Shown piece by piece: positions 27,705 through 37,300 of a stretch of DNA of 64,000 nucleotides. The notes under the pieces were generated by a model. It was not told the DNA's origin and made no database searches. It worked only from the letters and a program-made list of their open reading frames with translations. How positions within the stretch are numbered: the stretch's first letter is position 1; every line of letters starts with the position of its first letter. The stretch covers positions 1,144,464 through 1,208,463 of the forward strand of contig NZ_KB217478.1 in NCBI RefSeq assembly GCF_000331305.1. The letters run 5' to 3'. Source of the DNA: Calothrix sp. PCC 7103. Its GTDB lineage: Bacteria > Cyanobacteriota > Cyanobacteriia > Cyanobacteriales > Nostocaceae. The position numbers and the translations under genes were made by a program.

Positions 27705-28151
27705 ATGGATGTCTCCAAGCAACTACTATTAAAGCGTGCTGTCAACGTCAAAGCGATTGTTACGACGCTTTGGAAAGAAGAAGTACAGCAGCAACTTCAA
27801 GGTCAAATAATCCAAATTGACCAACAGCTACAACAACTCGATGTTCAAGGACAGCGGGCAATAGCAGAAATTCAAAAACAAGGTTTGCAACCACCTGGAC
27901 CACAAACCTTACAGCAAATAGATAATATCCAAGCGCAAGTCAACGAAAAGAAAAGTGAACTGCTAGAACAAAAGAACCAAAGCTTGCAAAATCTCCAACA
28001 AGTTCAGCTATTGGAACTCGACCAAGAAGTAAATCAATTCCAAATGGAAGGTTTCTTCCGTGTTGAACCAGGAGATAACTTAATTAGTAAGTTACAAGTT
28101 GAAGTAGTCATCCGTGATGGAGTCGTCGAAGAAATTCGCGGAGACATCTAA
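27705..28151 (+). CDS. YlqD family protein
   Basis: The 148-residue protein begins MDVSKQLLLKRAVNVKAIVT and has a long Gln-rich coiled coil at about residues 25-110 (QQLQGQIIQIDQQLQQLD and LEQKNQSLQNLQQVQLLELD). It ends in a small beta domain (FFRVEPGDNLISKLQVEVVI). The function of YlqD is unknown; it is widespread in Firmicutes and cyanobacteria. It follows the acyl-CoA synthetase remnant and precedes a repeat hairpin. Confidence 0.85.
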   Translation: MDVSKQLLLKRAVNVKAIVTTLWKEEVQQQLQGQIIQIDQQLQQLDVQGQRAIAEIQKQGLQPPGPQTLQQIDNIQAQVNEKKSELLEQKNQSLQNLQQVQLLELDQEVNQFQMEGFFRVEPGDNLISKLQVEVVIRDGVVEEIRGDI

Positions 28152-28161
28152 GAAAGTAAAA

Positions 28162-28231
28162 AGTGCTGAGTGCTGAGTATGGTTAAGAGTTAGGAGTTAG
28201 GAATTAAGGATATTACTCAGCACTCAGCACC
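28162..28231. repeat. GTGCTGAGTGCTGAGT hairpin repeat
   Basis: GTGCTGAGTGCTGAGTA and TACTCAGCACTCAGCAC face each other around about 36 bases. It lies between two convergent genes and could act as a bidirectional terminator. Confidence 0.8.
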
Positions 28232-28233
28232 TT

Positions 28234-28725
28234 CTACTCACCACTTTTTTCGTTGCTATTTCGTTTTCCCACCCAGACTATTTGCCACATAGGAGGAGAG
28301 GTAGCGAGTATTGTGCGTCCAAAAGTGCTGAGTTCGACACGGTAGCGAACTGCATCGCGAGAGTTTTTTACTAGGTCGTTTTGAGTAATTGTTACCAAAG
28401 CTTGATTGGGTTGTGGGTAAGCAACCTCGACTTTTCGGGGTTTACGCTCGATACCATTTGTATCAAATGCTTCCATTGCTAGCGAGGCAGGGTCTGTACC
28501 TTGGAGCGCGGATTTGATACTTTCTAAAGGTATCTTTTTATATTTTGCGCGTTCCGGGTTTGCTGCGATGTCAGCTTCTGTTGCCACAGGGGGTTGCTGC
28601 GCTTGTGCGTTCTGATTGGTGTAAACCAGTGGGGATGAATTAGAATTGTTAAAAACAACGCCAGCGCTGATTGTGGCAAAGATACTGAGTATCAGAATAA
28701 AAACTATCTTTGACTTTGCCGACAT
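28234..28725 (-). CDS. Secreted or membrane-anchored protein of unknown function
   Basis: The 163-residue product starts MSAKSKIVFILILSIFATIS, a signal peptide or membrane anchor, followed by an Asn/Gln/Ala-rich linker. A compact periplasmic domain follows with ALQGTDPASLAMEAF, KVEVAYPQPNQALVTITQND and SRDAVRYRVELSTFG. ATG 28725 places the basic residues just before the hydrophobic segment and is preferred over an upstream start. I do not recognise a named family. It converges on ylqD. Confidence 0.7.
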   Translation of the reverse strand: MSAKSKIVFILILSIFATISAGVVFNNSNSSPLVYTNQNAQAQQPPVATEADIAANPERAKYKKIPLESIKSALQGTDPASLAMEAFDTNGIERKPRKVEVAYPQPNQALVTITQNDLVKNSRDAVRYRVELSTFGRTILATSPPMWQIVWVGKRNSNEKSGE

Positions 28726-28970
28726 AACAAAAACGTGTGTGTGAGAAGGTTTAGTTATCAACTTTGCATTTTAAGTCTATATACAGCATTTCCTCCGGTC
28801 GTTTTATAACTTTTATATATAAATCACACTTTGGGGAGAGAGTTCAGGAAAAAAGGCTTATACAAAATTTATAGACATAAACATTATTAAGATGGTTCCT
28901 CGTGCGAAGAAGCAAGCTACAATTCGATTTGGCACAATTTATAATTTATCGATTAACCTAACCACACAAG

Positions 28971-30263
28971 ATGAGCATTTACGAAGTATTCATGCCCGCA
29001 CTTAGTTCCACCATGACCGAAGGCAAGATTGTTTCCTGGGCAAAATCACCCGGTGACAAAGTGGAAAAAGGCGAAACTGTGGTGGTTGTCGAGTCTGATA
29101 AAGCTGATATGGATGTAGAATCCTTCTATGAGGGATACCTTGCCCATATCATAGTTCAAGCTGGTGATTCGGCGCCTGTTGGGGAAGCGATTGCTTTTAT
29201 TGTTGAAACCGAAGCGGAAATTGCAACTGCGGCAGCACAAGCAAAATCAACCGCACAACCTGTTGCACAACCTGTTGCAGCAACAAACGGCGCCAGTGCA
29301 ACCGCAACTGCACAAACCACAACAGCAAACTCTAACGGCTCAAACCATCGCGAAGGTAGGGTTGTAGCTTCACCACGCGCTAAGAAATTAGCAAAAGAGC
29401 TAAAAGTCGAGTTAGATAAAATTACTACTGGTAGTGGTCCTTTCGGTCGTATTATTGCTGCCGATATAGAAGCTCTTGCAGGCAAAGTTCCAACAACAGC
29501 TCCTGTGGTTGCTCCTGTTGAAACACCAGTCTACACACCTGCACCAGTTGCGAAAACAACTCCAGCACCAGCACCTGTTTCAGCAGTGCCAGGAACAACA
29601 ACACCATTTAACACGTTGCAAAACGCTGTTAACAGGAGTATGGTTGCGAGTTTAGCAGTTCCAGTTTTCCGTGTAGGCTACACTATCACCACTGACGCTC
29701 TCGACAAACTCTACAAACAGCTTAAATCTAAAGGTGTGACAATGAGCGCGCTGCTAGCTAAAGCTGTAGCGGTAACACTACAAAAACATCCTTTATTAAA
29801 TGCTAGTTACTCTGACTCCGGAATTGTGCATCACTCTGGCATTAATATAGCTGTTGCAGTTGCAATGGACGATGGTGGGTTAATTACACCAGTATTGCAA
29901 AACGCCGACCAAATAGATATATATTCGCTATCACGTAACTGGAAGTCGTTGGTAGAACGTGCGCGTGCGAAACAACTTCAACCCGATGAGTATAGTACAG
30001 GTACCTTTACTATTTCTAATTTAGGAATGTTTGGTGTTGATACATTCGACGCTATCTTACCACCTGGAACTGGTTCGATACTAGCAATCGGCGCCTCGCG
30101 TCCTCAAATAGTTGCAACAGAGAACGGGATGTTTGGTGTGAAGCAGCAAATGCAAGTCAATATTACCTGTGACCACCGTATTATATACGGCGCCCATGCA
30201 GCAGCCTTTCTGAAAGACTTGGCATCGTGCATCGAAACCAACACACAATCGTTGACTATGTAA
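28971..30263 (+). CDS. Dihydrolipoamide acyltransferase (E2 of pyruvate dehydrogenase)
   Basis: E2 moves acetyl groups from the lipoyl arm to CoA in the pyruvate dehydrogenase complex. The 430-residue product has one lipoyl domain with the modified Lys in VESDKADMDVESF at about residue 43. Two Ala/Pro/Thr-rich linkers flank a peripheral-subunit-binding domain (VVASPRAKKLAKELKVEL, about 130-165). The catalytic domain holds the active-site His in NITCDHRIIYGAHAAAFL. Cyanobacterial E2 often has Tyr where other E2s have Asp after DHR, as here. A 10-bp perfect terminator stem follows. Confidence 0.93.
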   Translation: MSIYEVFMPALSSTMTEGKIVSWAKSPGDKVEKGETVVVVESDKADMDVESFYEGYLAHIIVQAGDSAPVGEAIAFIVETEAEIATAAAQAKSTAQPVAQPVAATNGASATATAQTTTANSNGSNHREGRVVASPRAKKLAKELKVELDKITTGSGPFGRIIAADIEALAGKVPTTAPVVAPVETPVYTPAPVAKTTPAPAPVSAVPGTTTPFNTLQNAVNRSMVASLAVPVFRVGYTITTDALDKLYKQLKSKGVTMSALLAKAVAVTLQKHPLLNASYSDSGIVHHSGINIAVAVAMDDGGLITPVLQNADQIDIYSLSRNWKSLVERARAKQLQPDEYSTGTFTISNLGMFGVDTFDAILPPGTGSILAIGASRPQIVATENGMFGVKQQMQVNITCDHRIIYGAHAAAFLKDLASCIETNTQSLTM

Positions 30264-30296
30264 CATTACTTAAGATAGCGCTAATTTGAATTTATT

Positions 30297-30324
30297 AAGC
30301 TCGGTTTTACTCTTAACCGAGCTT
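30297..30324 (+). terminator. Terminator of the E2 gene
   Basis: AAGCTCGGTT and AACCGAGCTT pair perfectly around TTACTCTT and are followed by ATTATTTTAT. It lies 34 bases past the stop. Confidence 0.85.
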
Positions 30325-30414
30325 ATTATTTTATATAAGTTAATATATTTGATATATTTGCTTACTTCAAAAAAAATAGCTGCAAGTTTTGCAGGTTTGT
30401 CGAGCAGTTGAATT

Positions 30415-30518
30415 ATATCATGTCCGGGAGCGTAACCATAATAAAATCATTGTAGAGACGCGATTAATCGCGTCTCTACGTGACGTGGTAATTATGGGTA
30501 ATCAACCGGACATGATAT
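30415..30518. mobile_element. MITE family C, complete copy (104 bp)
   Basis: Perfect 13-bp terminal inverted repeats ATATCATGTCCGG and CCGGACATGATAT bound an interior that holds the GTAGAGACGCGA palindromic repeat (30452-30479). There is no coding capacity. A copy lacking its left end lies at 49760-49830. Confidence 0.82.
30452..30479. repeat. GTAGAGACGCGA perfect palindromic repeat
   Basis: GTAGAGACGCGATT is followed at once by its reverse complement. Other copies: 39751-39774 (variant centre), 40196-40223, 49765-49792 and 56277-56306 (imperfect). Confidence 0.9.
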
Positions 30519-30525
30519 TATAGTT

Positions 30526-31116
30526 TTAATCACGGTAAACAGTTTTACCATCACCAGGTAATATTGTTAGCGACCGAGGACTAATTTTTTCTCCAACGGA
30601 AACCTCAATATCTCCATCCCAAATTTCAATTGATAGAATTTTTCCATCCGCGCTTTCATAGTCAAAATATCCACATCTTTCTGCTTTCCGTTTCATGGTA
30701 AAGCCAGTACGTGTCATTCTGGCTTTACCATAATCTACACGTGTATATATTTCTCCAGCAAAGGTTAATTTTGGTGGTGGGTCTTTACTTACATCAAGTT
30801 GGTTTGTTGGTTCTAGTAGTGCGACTTCAACACGGTCATCTTCTTCTACAGATAACCAGACTATTTTATCTTTGTCTTGTAGTAAATATTCGTACCAGTA
30901 ATAGGCGCCTTCTTGATAAGTCAATCTACCTTCAACCACCCAATCAATACCCATGTGCTGAACTATATCACCTATTTTTAAATCAAATATAGTAGTATTT
31001 ACTGGCGCCAGTTTTTGATTAGATATGTTTGGTTTTAATAAGTTGAATATTTGTTTGCGCTGTGCGTAGATAATTACGACACTGACTGCGATAATGGCTA
31101 GGGTTATATATAACAT
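30526..31116 (-). CDS. DUF4178 domain membrane-anchored protein
   Basis: The 196-residue product has an N-terminal membrane helix (MLYITLAIIAVSVVIIYAQR) and a beta-rich DUF4178 domain: LKIGDIVQHMGIDWVVEGRL, then YYWYEYLLQDKDKIVWLSVE and RTGFTMKRKAERCGYFDYES. ATG 31116 has AGGA 9 bases upstream and is preferred over an in-frame start 36 bases earlier. DUF4178 genes commonly accompany spermidine synthase-like membrane proteins and other membrane-stress genes; the same pairing is seen here. Its biochemical role is unknown. Confidence 0.8.
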   Translation of the reverse strand: MLYITLAIIAVSVVIIYAQRKQIFNLLKPNISNQKLAPVNTTIFDLKIGDIVQHMGIDWVVEGRLTYQEGAYYWYEYLLQDKDKIVWLSVEEDDRVEVALLEPTNQLDVSKDPPPKLTFAGEIYTRVDYGKARMTRTGFTMKRKAERCGYFDYESADGKILSIEIWDGDIEVSVGEKISPRSLTILPGDGKTVYRD

Positions 31117-31146
31117 TTTTTTTAAATCCTGATGTGTAAGAATATT

Positions 31147-31176
31147 TACCACAAAGGCGCAGAGGTAACAGAGGAG
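31147..31176. repeat. Diverged inverted copy of the CTCTGTGTCTC repeat
   Basis: ACCACAAAGGCGCAGAGGTA resembles the reverse complement of the repeats at 2229 and 8658. It lies between the DUF4178 gene and its upstream neighbour. Confidence 0.45.
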
Positions 31177-31179
31177 AAG

Positions 31180-32739
31180 TTATGTACCCAACATTCTAAT
31201 TTGTTGCATTTGGTAACGAACAATAACAGGATGAGTGAGACGGTTTATTTCAGTGTTGCCAAACTCAATATCTTTAGGTAATTCAAATATATGTTGTAAT
31301 AAGGGGGTGGTGAGATATCGAGTTGGAATTTCAAGCTTTAGTTTTGTTGTATCTATATTATTTCGTGATGCGAGAACAAAACCCCAAGAACCAAACGAGG
31401 GTACATCAGCAACATAGGGATGTACCATAAGTCCTGTATAAGCTATTGTGGCAGTTATACAGCTTATAACTTTTGGTGTAAAGAATGAGCTTGATGCTTG
31501 GGTAACAAGAACACCATTTTCTGCAAGGCGCCCCATTAACCGCCGATAAAATCCATCTGAATAAAGTTTGGCTAAACTATCATGGTCTGGGTCAGGAAAA
31601 TCTGCAATTATTACATCGAATATGTCGGGTAATTTAGGCGCCTGTATAAATGCATCAGCGTTGATTACTTGAACGCGCGGGTCTTTGAGTGAGTTAGCGT
31701 TAACTTTAGCTAATTGCGGGTAACGAGTAGCTAATTTGACTATCGTTGGGTCAAGTTCAATTAGAACAACACGCTCTACATCCTGCCATTTCAATACTTC
31801 TCGCACTGCCATTCCATCACCAGCGCCTAATACAAGTACTTTTTTACGCTGGGGAACTGCACTCATAGCTGGGTGTACTAATGCTTCGTGATAGCGGTAC
31901 TCATCGACAGTGGAAAATTGTAAGTCACCATCGAGAAATAAACGCAGGTCTTTACCTTGACGTGTTAAAACAATACGTTGGTAAGTTGATTGAACTCGCT
32001 TAATGATTGGCGCATTATATAAATTATTTTCGAGCTTGTTGCCTAGTGGGATAGATGCTGGCGCCGATACAAGTAAGACTATACCCAATATCAATCCTGT
32101 GTAACCCCAACGACGCATTGATGGAAAACACTGTCCAATAGCAAATACCATTAAAGCAGGAAAGGCACCTAACACAAACGCAGTGGGAAACATGCTCAAA
32201 AAAGGTAATAAAAGTAGGGGAAATGCTAGCGACCCTAACAAACCACCCAAATAATCAAGTGCCAGCACTCCAGAAATAGCATCGCGTACACCATCAACTA
32301 TTTCAAGCAAGCGTGCGATAATTGGCACTTCTAAGCCTGCTAAAATTCCCAGTAAGATAGTGACGACGAATAAAGCTTGCCAAATTACAGCGCTATCGGC
32401 AACGAACAGCGCGAATAATGCCATTGGTAATAAGGCAGTTAAAGGTGCTATGAGTAGTTCAATTTTTATAAAGGCAGTTAGCATTTCACGCTGTAATGTG
32501 CGTCCTTGTTCTTTAGGTGCGATAAATCTGCTCAAGTATGAACCGATACCCATTGCTGCTAGGAATCCACCTATGGCAATACCATATGCTAGCGCTTGGT
32601 TGCCCATTAAATAACTTGCTAGGTTGCCCAGTAATAATTCAACAGCTAATCCTGTGCCGGATGATACTGCGGCTGCTAATAACAATATATTTCGCTGTCG
32701 TTTGTTTATAAAAATACTTTCTTCTGTTTCGGCGCCCAT
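31180..32739 (-). CDS. Membrane-fused spermidine synthase-like aminopropyltransferase
   Basis: The 519-residue product fuses about seven membrane helices (residues 15-220, e.g. LAYGIAIGGFLAAMGIGSYL) to a C-terminal spermidine synthase fold. The gate motif FSTVDEYRYHEALVHPAM is at about 275, the AdoMet-binding glycine loop VLVLGAGDGMAVREV at about 300, and IELDP at about 328. The motif usually written DSTDP is DFPDP here, keeping both Asp. It probably makes a polyamine or related product at the membrane. Its neighbours are DUF4178 and two small unknown membrane proteins. Confidence 0.88.
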   Translation of the reverse strand: MGAETEESIFINKRQRNILLLAAAVSSGTGLAVELLLGNLASYLMGNQALAYGIAIGGFLAAMGIGSYLSRFIAPKEQGRTLQREMLTAFIKIELLIAPLTALLPMALFALFVADSAVIWQALFVVTILLGILAGLEVPIIARLLEIVDGVRDAISGVLALDYLGGLLGSLAFPLLLLPFLSMFPTAFVLGAFPALMVFAIGQCFPSMRRWGYTGLILGIVLLVSAPASIPLGNKLENNLYNAPIIKRVQSTYQRIVLTRQGKDLRLFLDGDLQFSTVDEYRYHEALVHPAMSAVPQRKKVLVLGAGDGMAVREVLKWQDVERVVLIELDPTIVKLATRYPQLAKVNANSLKDPRVQVINADAFIQAPKLPDIFDVIIADFPDPDHDSLAKLYSDGFYRRLMGRLAENGVLVTQASSSFFTPKVISCITATIAYTGLMVHPYVADVPSFGSWGFVLASRNNIDTTKLKLEIPTRYLTTPLLQHIFELPKDIEFGNTEINRLTHPVIVRYQMQQIRMLGT

Positions 32740-32763
32740 ATATTCCTAAAATTTAAAATCAAA

Positions 32764-33000
32764 TCATTTCCCGGTTCCTGGTCCACCACCTTGGAAATTT
32801 TCGTAATTGGTGCGTTCTGTCGATGTAAAAATCCATACACCTTGTGAATTATATCGTCCTGATGGATTTGTGCCTTCACGCGGTGAATAATTTGATTGCT
32901 GTTCTTGACGCAAAACTAGGGCACTGGAGTCAGTGACGCTGGCATATATTGTTGAAGCAGCAATTAATACGGTTCCGACAGATAAAACTTTGGTAATCAT
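32764..33000 (-). CDS. Small secreted protein (78 residues), unknown
   Basis: The N-terminus MITKVLSVGTVLIAASTIYA is a signal peptide or short anchor. The rest is polar with a Tyr/Asn/Gly-rich tail (SGRYNSQGVWIFTSTERTNY and FQGGGPGTGK). It starts 3 bases after the stop of the upstream gene and precedes the spermidine synthase-like gene by 24 bases, so it is in the same operon. I do not recognise a family. Confidence 0.68.
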   Translation of the reverse strand: MITKVLSVGTVLIAASTIYASVTDSSALVLRQEQQSNYSPREGTNPSGRYNSQGVWIFTSTERTNYENFQGGGPGTGK

Positions 33001-33003
33001 AAT

Positions 33004-34011
33004 TTAATTATTTACAGCTACGTCCTTAGGGGCTTCCAAATAAATTACATCAGTAGGTAGAACAGTTCGGGCGCCATCGCGAACTATGAGTTTTGTTCGG
33101 TCTATAGGTGCATCAGGATAAACTTCTACGTGAAAACCGTAAGAGTTGCGTTCAGGTATTACAAAGAATTTGTCTAGTTTAGCAACAGCTTTTATAAACT
33201 GCCCATCTTTTGTTTTACGCTTAACGTTAACATCGGTTGATTCACAGTATATTTGTTCGCCATAGCCGTCATTAATAACTAGCCTAACTTCTAGTTGCCG
33301 AGGCGCCGTTTCGTCAGCATCGACTTCGACACGAAGACGCACCAAACGTTTTTCTCCTCCAAATATTCCACGTCCAGTAGGGTCACTATCCTGAATTTTT
33401 TCAAAAATCGCACGCTTGCCACTTTTACGGGCAGCATACATAGTTGCCAACGCTAAAGGACAAGAAAAAATCATTCCTAACCATAAATATCCAGTATCGA
33501 TAACCCCGTCACTGACAGTAACTTGAAACGATACAGGTTGATTTAAATCTTTTCCATCTGTAGTTCCATAATCAAGCAGTGCGAGTGCAACCGTCAATCT
33601 CTCATCTTGCTTCGCGCGTACATCTAACCCACCAAGAGTATCTTGTTCAGCCCAACTTCCATACTCTCCATCCTCATACCAAGTACCAGTTTCACTCCAT
33701 CCTTCCTTAGTACCCGATGCTATTACTTTTCCAGCTTTATCAAGTAATTGAATTTCAAACGCTACCCACTCATTCGCGTTTATTCGGGCTTCAGCATCAA
33801 CACGTAGGGCGCCAAGCGTATGTGGTTTTAATTCTATCGGTTTAAGTTTTGCAGGCTCATCATCAACCTTTACTGTTTCATTTAACAGCGTTCGCTGCCA
33901 CATTGGTGACAGAATTAACGTTACAAAAATTAATATGAAACTAGTGAAGGCGCCCCAAGCCCACCAATCAATAAAACGGCTTGTTCGCTTCGTTGTTGTA
34001 ACCACTTGCAT
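33004..34011 (-). CDS. Two-helix membrane protein of the DUF4178/SpeE-like cluster, unknown
   Basis: The 335-residue protein has a membrane helix at about residues 16-36 (WWAWGAFTSFILIFVTLILS). A periplasmic beta domain follows (HTLGALRVDAEARINANEWV, EIQLLDKAGKVIASG). A second helix lies at about 178-197 (LWLGMIFSCPLALATMYAAR), then a cytoplasmic beta domain (RLVRLRVEVDADETAPRQLE). It leads a four-gene operon with the 78-residue protein, the aminopropyltransferase and the DUF4178 gene. No family name is recognised. Confidence 0.75.
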   Translation of the reverse strand: MQVVTTTKRTSRFIDWWAWGAFTSFILIFVTLILSPMWQRTLLNETVKVDDEPAKLKPIELKPHTLGALRVDAEARINANEWVAFEIQLLDKAGKVIASGTKEGWSETGTWYEDGEYGSWAEQDTLGGLDVRAKQDERLTVALALLDYGTTDGKDLNQPVSFQVTVSDGVIDTGYLWLGMIFSCPLALATMYAARKSGKRAIFEKIQDSDPTGRGIFGGEKRLVRLRVEVDADETAPRQLEVRLVINDGYGEQIYCESTDVNVKRKTKDGQFIKAVAKLDKFFVIPERNSYGFHVEVYPDAPIDRTKLIVRDGARTVLPTDVIYLEAPKDVAVNN

Positions 34012-34128
34012 TGTAATTGTATAAATTTAAAAGCGTGTTAATTACTCCATACTAGCCCTCGATTTTCAAAAATGCCAAAAATGTAGCACAACCCAGAAAG
34101 CCTGTGCAGTGTAAGTAAGAGAAAATTT

Positions 34129-34158
34129 GCAACGGATTATGAACGGATGTAGCGGATA
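34129..34158. repeat. AACGGATGT repeat, half copy
   Basis: GCAACGGATTATGAACGGAT followed by GTAGCGGATA is one arm of the dispersed hairpin repeat, in the spacer before the giant kinase gene. Confidence 0.65.
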
Positions 34159-34305
34159 GTTAATTGGTTCTTCATAGGCGCCATAATCTTATAGGCAGGA
34201 ACGCGCCTTGCCAAACGTAAAGATTTGACCCTTTTTGACCCTTACAGTAAATCGATTTAGAGCAGATGGGAATACTAAGTGTAAACGTTTAAAGAATATG
34301 TCCCG

Positions 34306-37300
34306 ATGATTACTACACAAGTCTATATTCCCGGATACCAAGTTACTGAAAAACTCTATGATGGTTCTCGTACCCTGGTTTATCGCGCTTTGCGAGAATG
34401 GGACTCGTTACCAGTAGTCATAAAACTATTGAAAAATGACTATCCGAGTTTCTCGGAGTTATTACAATTTCGCAACCAATACACCATTGCCAAAAATATC
34501 AACTTCCCCGGAATCATCCAAACCTACAGTCTCGAATCCTTTCAAAATGCTTATATACTGGTAATGGAAGATTTTGGGGGAATTTCCCTCAAAGAATATT
34601 TTAGCAATGAACAAAATAAAGCATCCCTAGAAGAAATTTTAAAAATAGTCATTTCCCTATGCGATACCTTAGATATTCTCTATCGCCATCGCATTATTCA
34701 TAAAGATATTAAACCAGCTAACATTTTAATCAATCCCCAAACAAAGCAAGTTAAATTAATCGACTTTAGTATCGCTTCCTTACTACCAAAAGAAACCCAA
34801 GAAATCAAAAGTCCCAACGTTTTAGAAGGAACCCTAGCATATATTTCCCCGGAACAAACAGGAAGAATGAACCGGGGAATCGACTACCGCAGTGATTTTT
34901 ATTCTTTGGGTGTGACATTTCATGAATTACTCACAGGTAAATTACCATTTACCTGTGAAGATGCGATGGAATTGTTACATTGTCATATTGCTAAAAATCC
35001 TCCTGCTGTTAACAATGAGGAAATACCTCAAGCTTTAGATAATATTATTCAGAAATTGATGGCGAAAAATGCTGAGGATAGATATCAAAGTGTTTTGGGA
35101 TTAAAGTTTGACTTAGAAAAATGTCTACATCAGCTAAAAGAAACTGGGAAAATTGAATCTTTTGCAATTGCTAAAAGAGATATTTGTGATAGATTTCAAA
35201 TACCCGAAAAACTCTATGGTAGGGAAGCAGAGGTACAAAATTTATTAGATGCTTTCGATAGAATATCAAACAATAAAGCTGAAATTATGCTCGTGGCAGG
35301 TTTTTCTGGGATTGGGAAAACGGCAATAGTCAATGAAGTACATAAACCTATAGTTAAAAAACGAGGATATTTCATTAAAGGGAAATTTGACCAATTTAAT
35401 CGTAACATTCCCTTCTCAGCATTTGTCCAAGCTTTTCGTAATTTTATAGGGCAATTGCTAACAGAAAACAAAACGCAAATTCAAGAATGGAAGCATAAAA
35501 TATTAGGGGCAATTGGGGAAAATGGACAGGTAATTATTGAAGTAATTCCAGAATTAGAAAGAATCATTGGTCTACAACCAACAGTACCAGAACTTTCAGG
35601 AACAGCTGCCCAAAATAGGTTTAATTTATTATTTCAACAGTTTCTGCAAGTATTTACAATTCCCGAACATCCCTTAATAATTTTCTTGGATGACTTACAG
35701 TGGGCTGATTCGGCATCTTTACAACTGATGCAATTATTAATGAATGAATCGGCAAAGGGACATCTATTATTAATAGGTGCATATCGAGATAATGAAGTAT
35801 TCCCAGCACATCCCTTGATGGTGACTTTGGATGATATCAAGAAAAATGGTACAGTCATTAATACAATTAATTTACAACCTTTGAGTCACAACAGCTTAAA
35901 TCAACTGGTGACAGATACGTTAAATTGTACTGTGGATGCAGCACAGCCATTGACACAGTTAATTTACCAAAAAACTCAGGGTAATCCCTTTTTTATTAGC
36001 CAATTTCTCAAAGCTTTATATGAAGATGGGTTAGTTAGTTTTGATTTAGATCTTGGTTATTGGCAATGTGATATCAGCAAAGTCCGAGAAACCGCTTTAA
36101 CTGATGATGTTGTGGAATTTATGGCATTACAATTGCAGAAATTGTCCCCAGCAACCCAGGATATTTTAAAATTAGCAGCTTGTGTCGGCAATCAATTTGA
36201 TTTAGAGACTTTGGCAATTGTTTCTGAACAATCGGAAATGGAAGCTGCTACTGCTTTGTGGAAAGCTTTGCAGAAGGGTTTAATATTACCCAAAAGTGAG
36301 GTTTATAAGTTTTATTTGGGAATTGAAGAACAAGTTGATCAGCCAGAAAATTCTCAAGTTGTTAATTATAAATTTTTACATGACCGTGTACAACAAGCTG
36401 CTTATTCTTTGATTCCTGATGAGCAAAAGCAATACAAACATTGGAAAATCGGTCAATTATTATTACAAGGGTTATCTGCCCAAGAACAATTAGAGCGAAT
36501 TTTTGATTTAGTCAATCAACTCAATCTAGGACAAGGGACAATTGTCTACAGTACAGAAAAGCTACAACTAGCTCGACTCAATCTACAAGCGGCAGAAAAA
36601 GCAAAACTTTCAGATGCTTATCAAGCATCTAAAAATTATTGTACTATTGGCATTGACTTATTACCACAAAATGCTTGGCAAACAGACTACGATTTAATCT
36701 ACAATTTGCACCGTTACGGTTCAGAAGTAGCGTATTTGTGTGGTAACTTTGACCAAGCAGAAGCACTCTACAAAAAAGTACTCACCCATGCTCAAACACC
36801 CTTAGATAAAGCAGTAATTTATCGGGTGCAAATGACTCAATATCAGCTTCAGGGTAGGAATAGGGAAGCTATAGAAATTCAACGTCAAAGCTTACAATTA
36901 CTGGGATGGGAAATCCCCACAGAACAGGAGTTGATTCAAGCTAACCTTGATACAGAAATTGCTAAAGTCAAAAGGTTTTTGCAACAGCATACTGTTGAAT
37001 CCATCCTTGAATTTTCCAAAATGGAAGATAATACCATTGCAGAAATGTTACGAATTTTGCAAATTCTTTTTTATGCTGCATGGCTAGATGGTCAACCAAC
37101 TTTAGCATTTTTGGCACTTGCCAAAATGACCACCTTATCTTTGGAACATGGGAACAGCGATATGTCTCCCTTTGGTTATGTTGGTTATGGAATGATAGTA
37201 AATACTTTCTTGAAAGACTACGTAACAGCGCACCGTTTCGGGAAAATGGCTGTACAGTTATGCGAACAATTCGACAACCCAGATGTGGGGGGAATGACTA

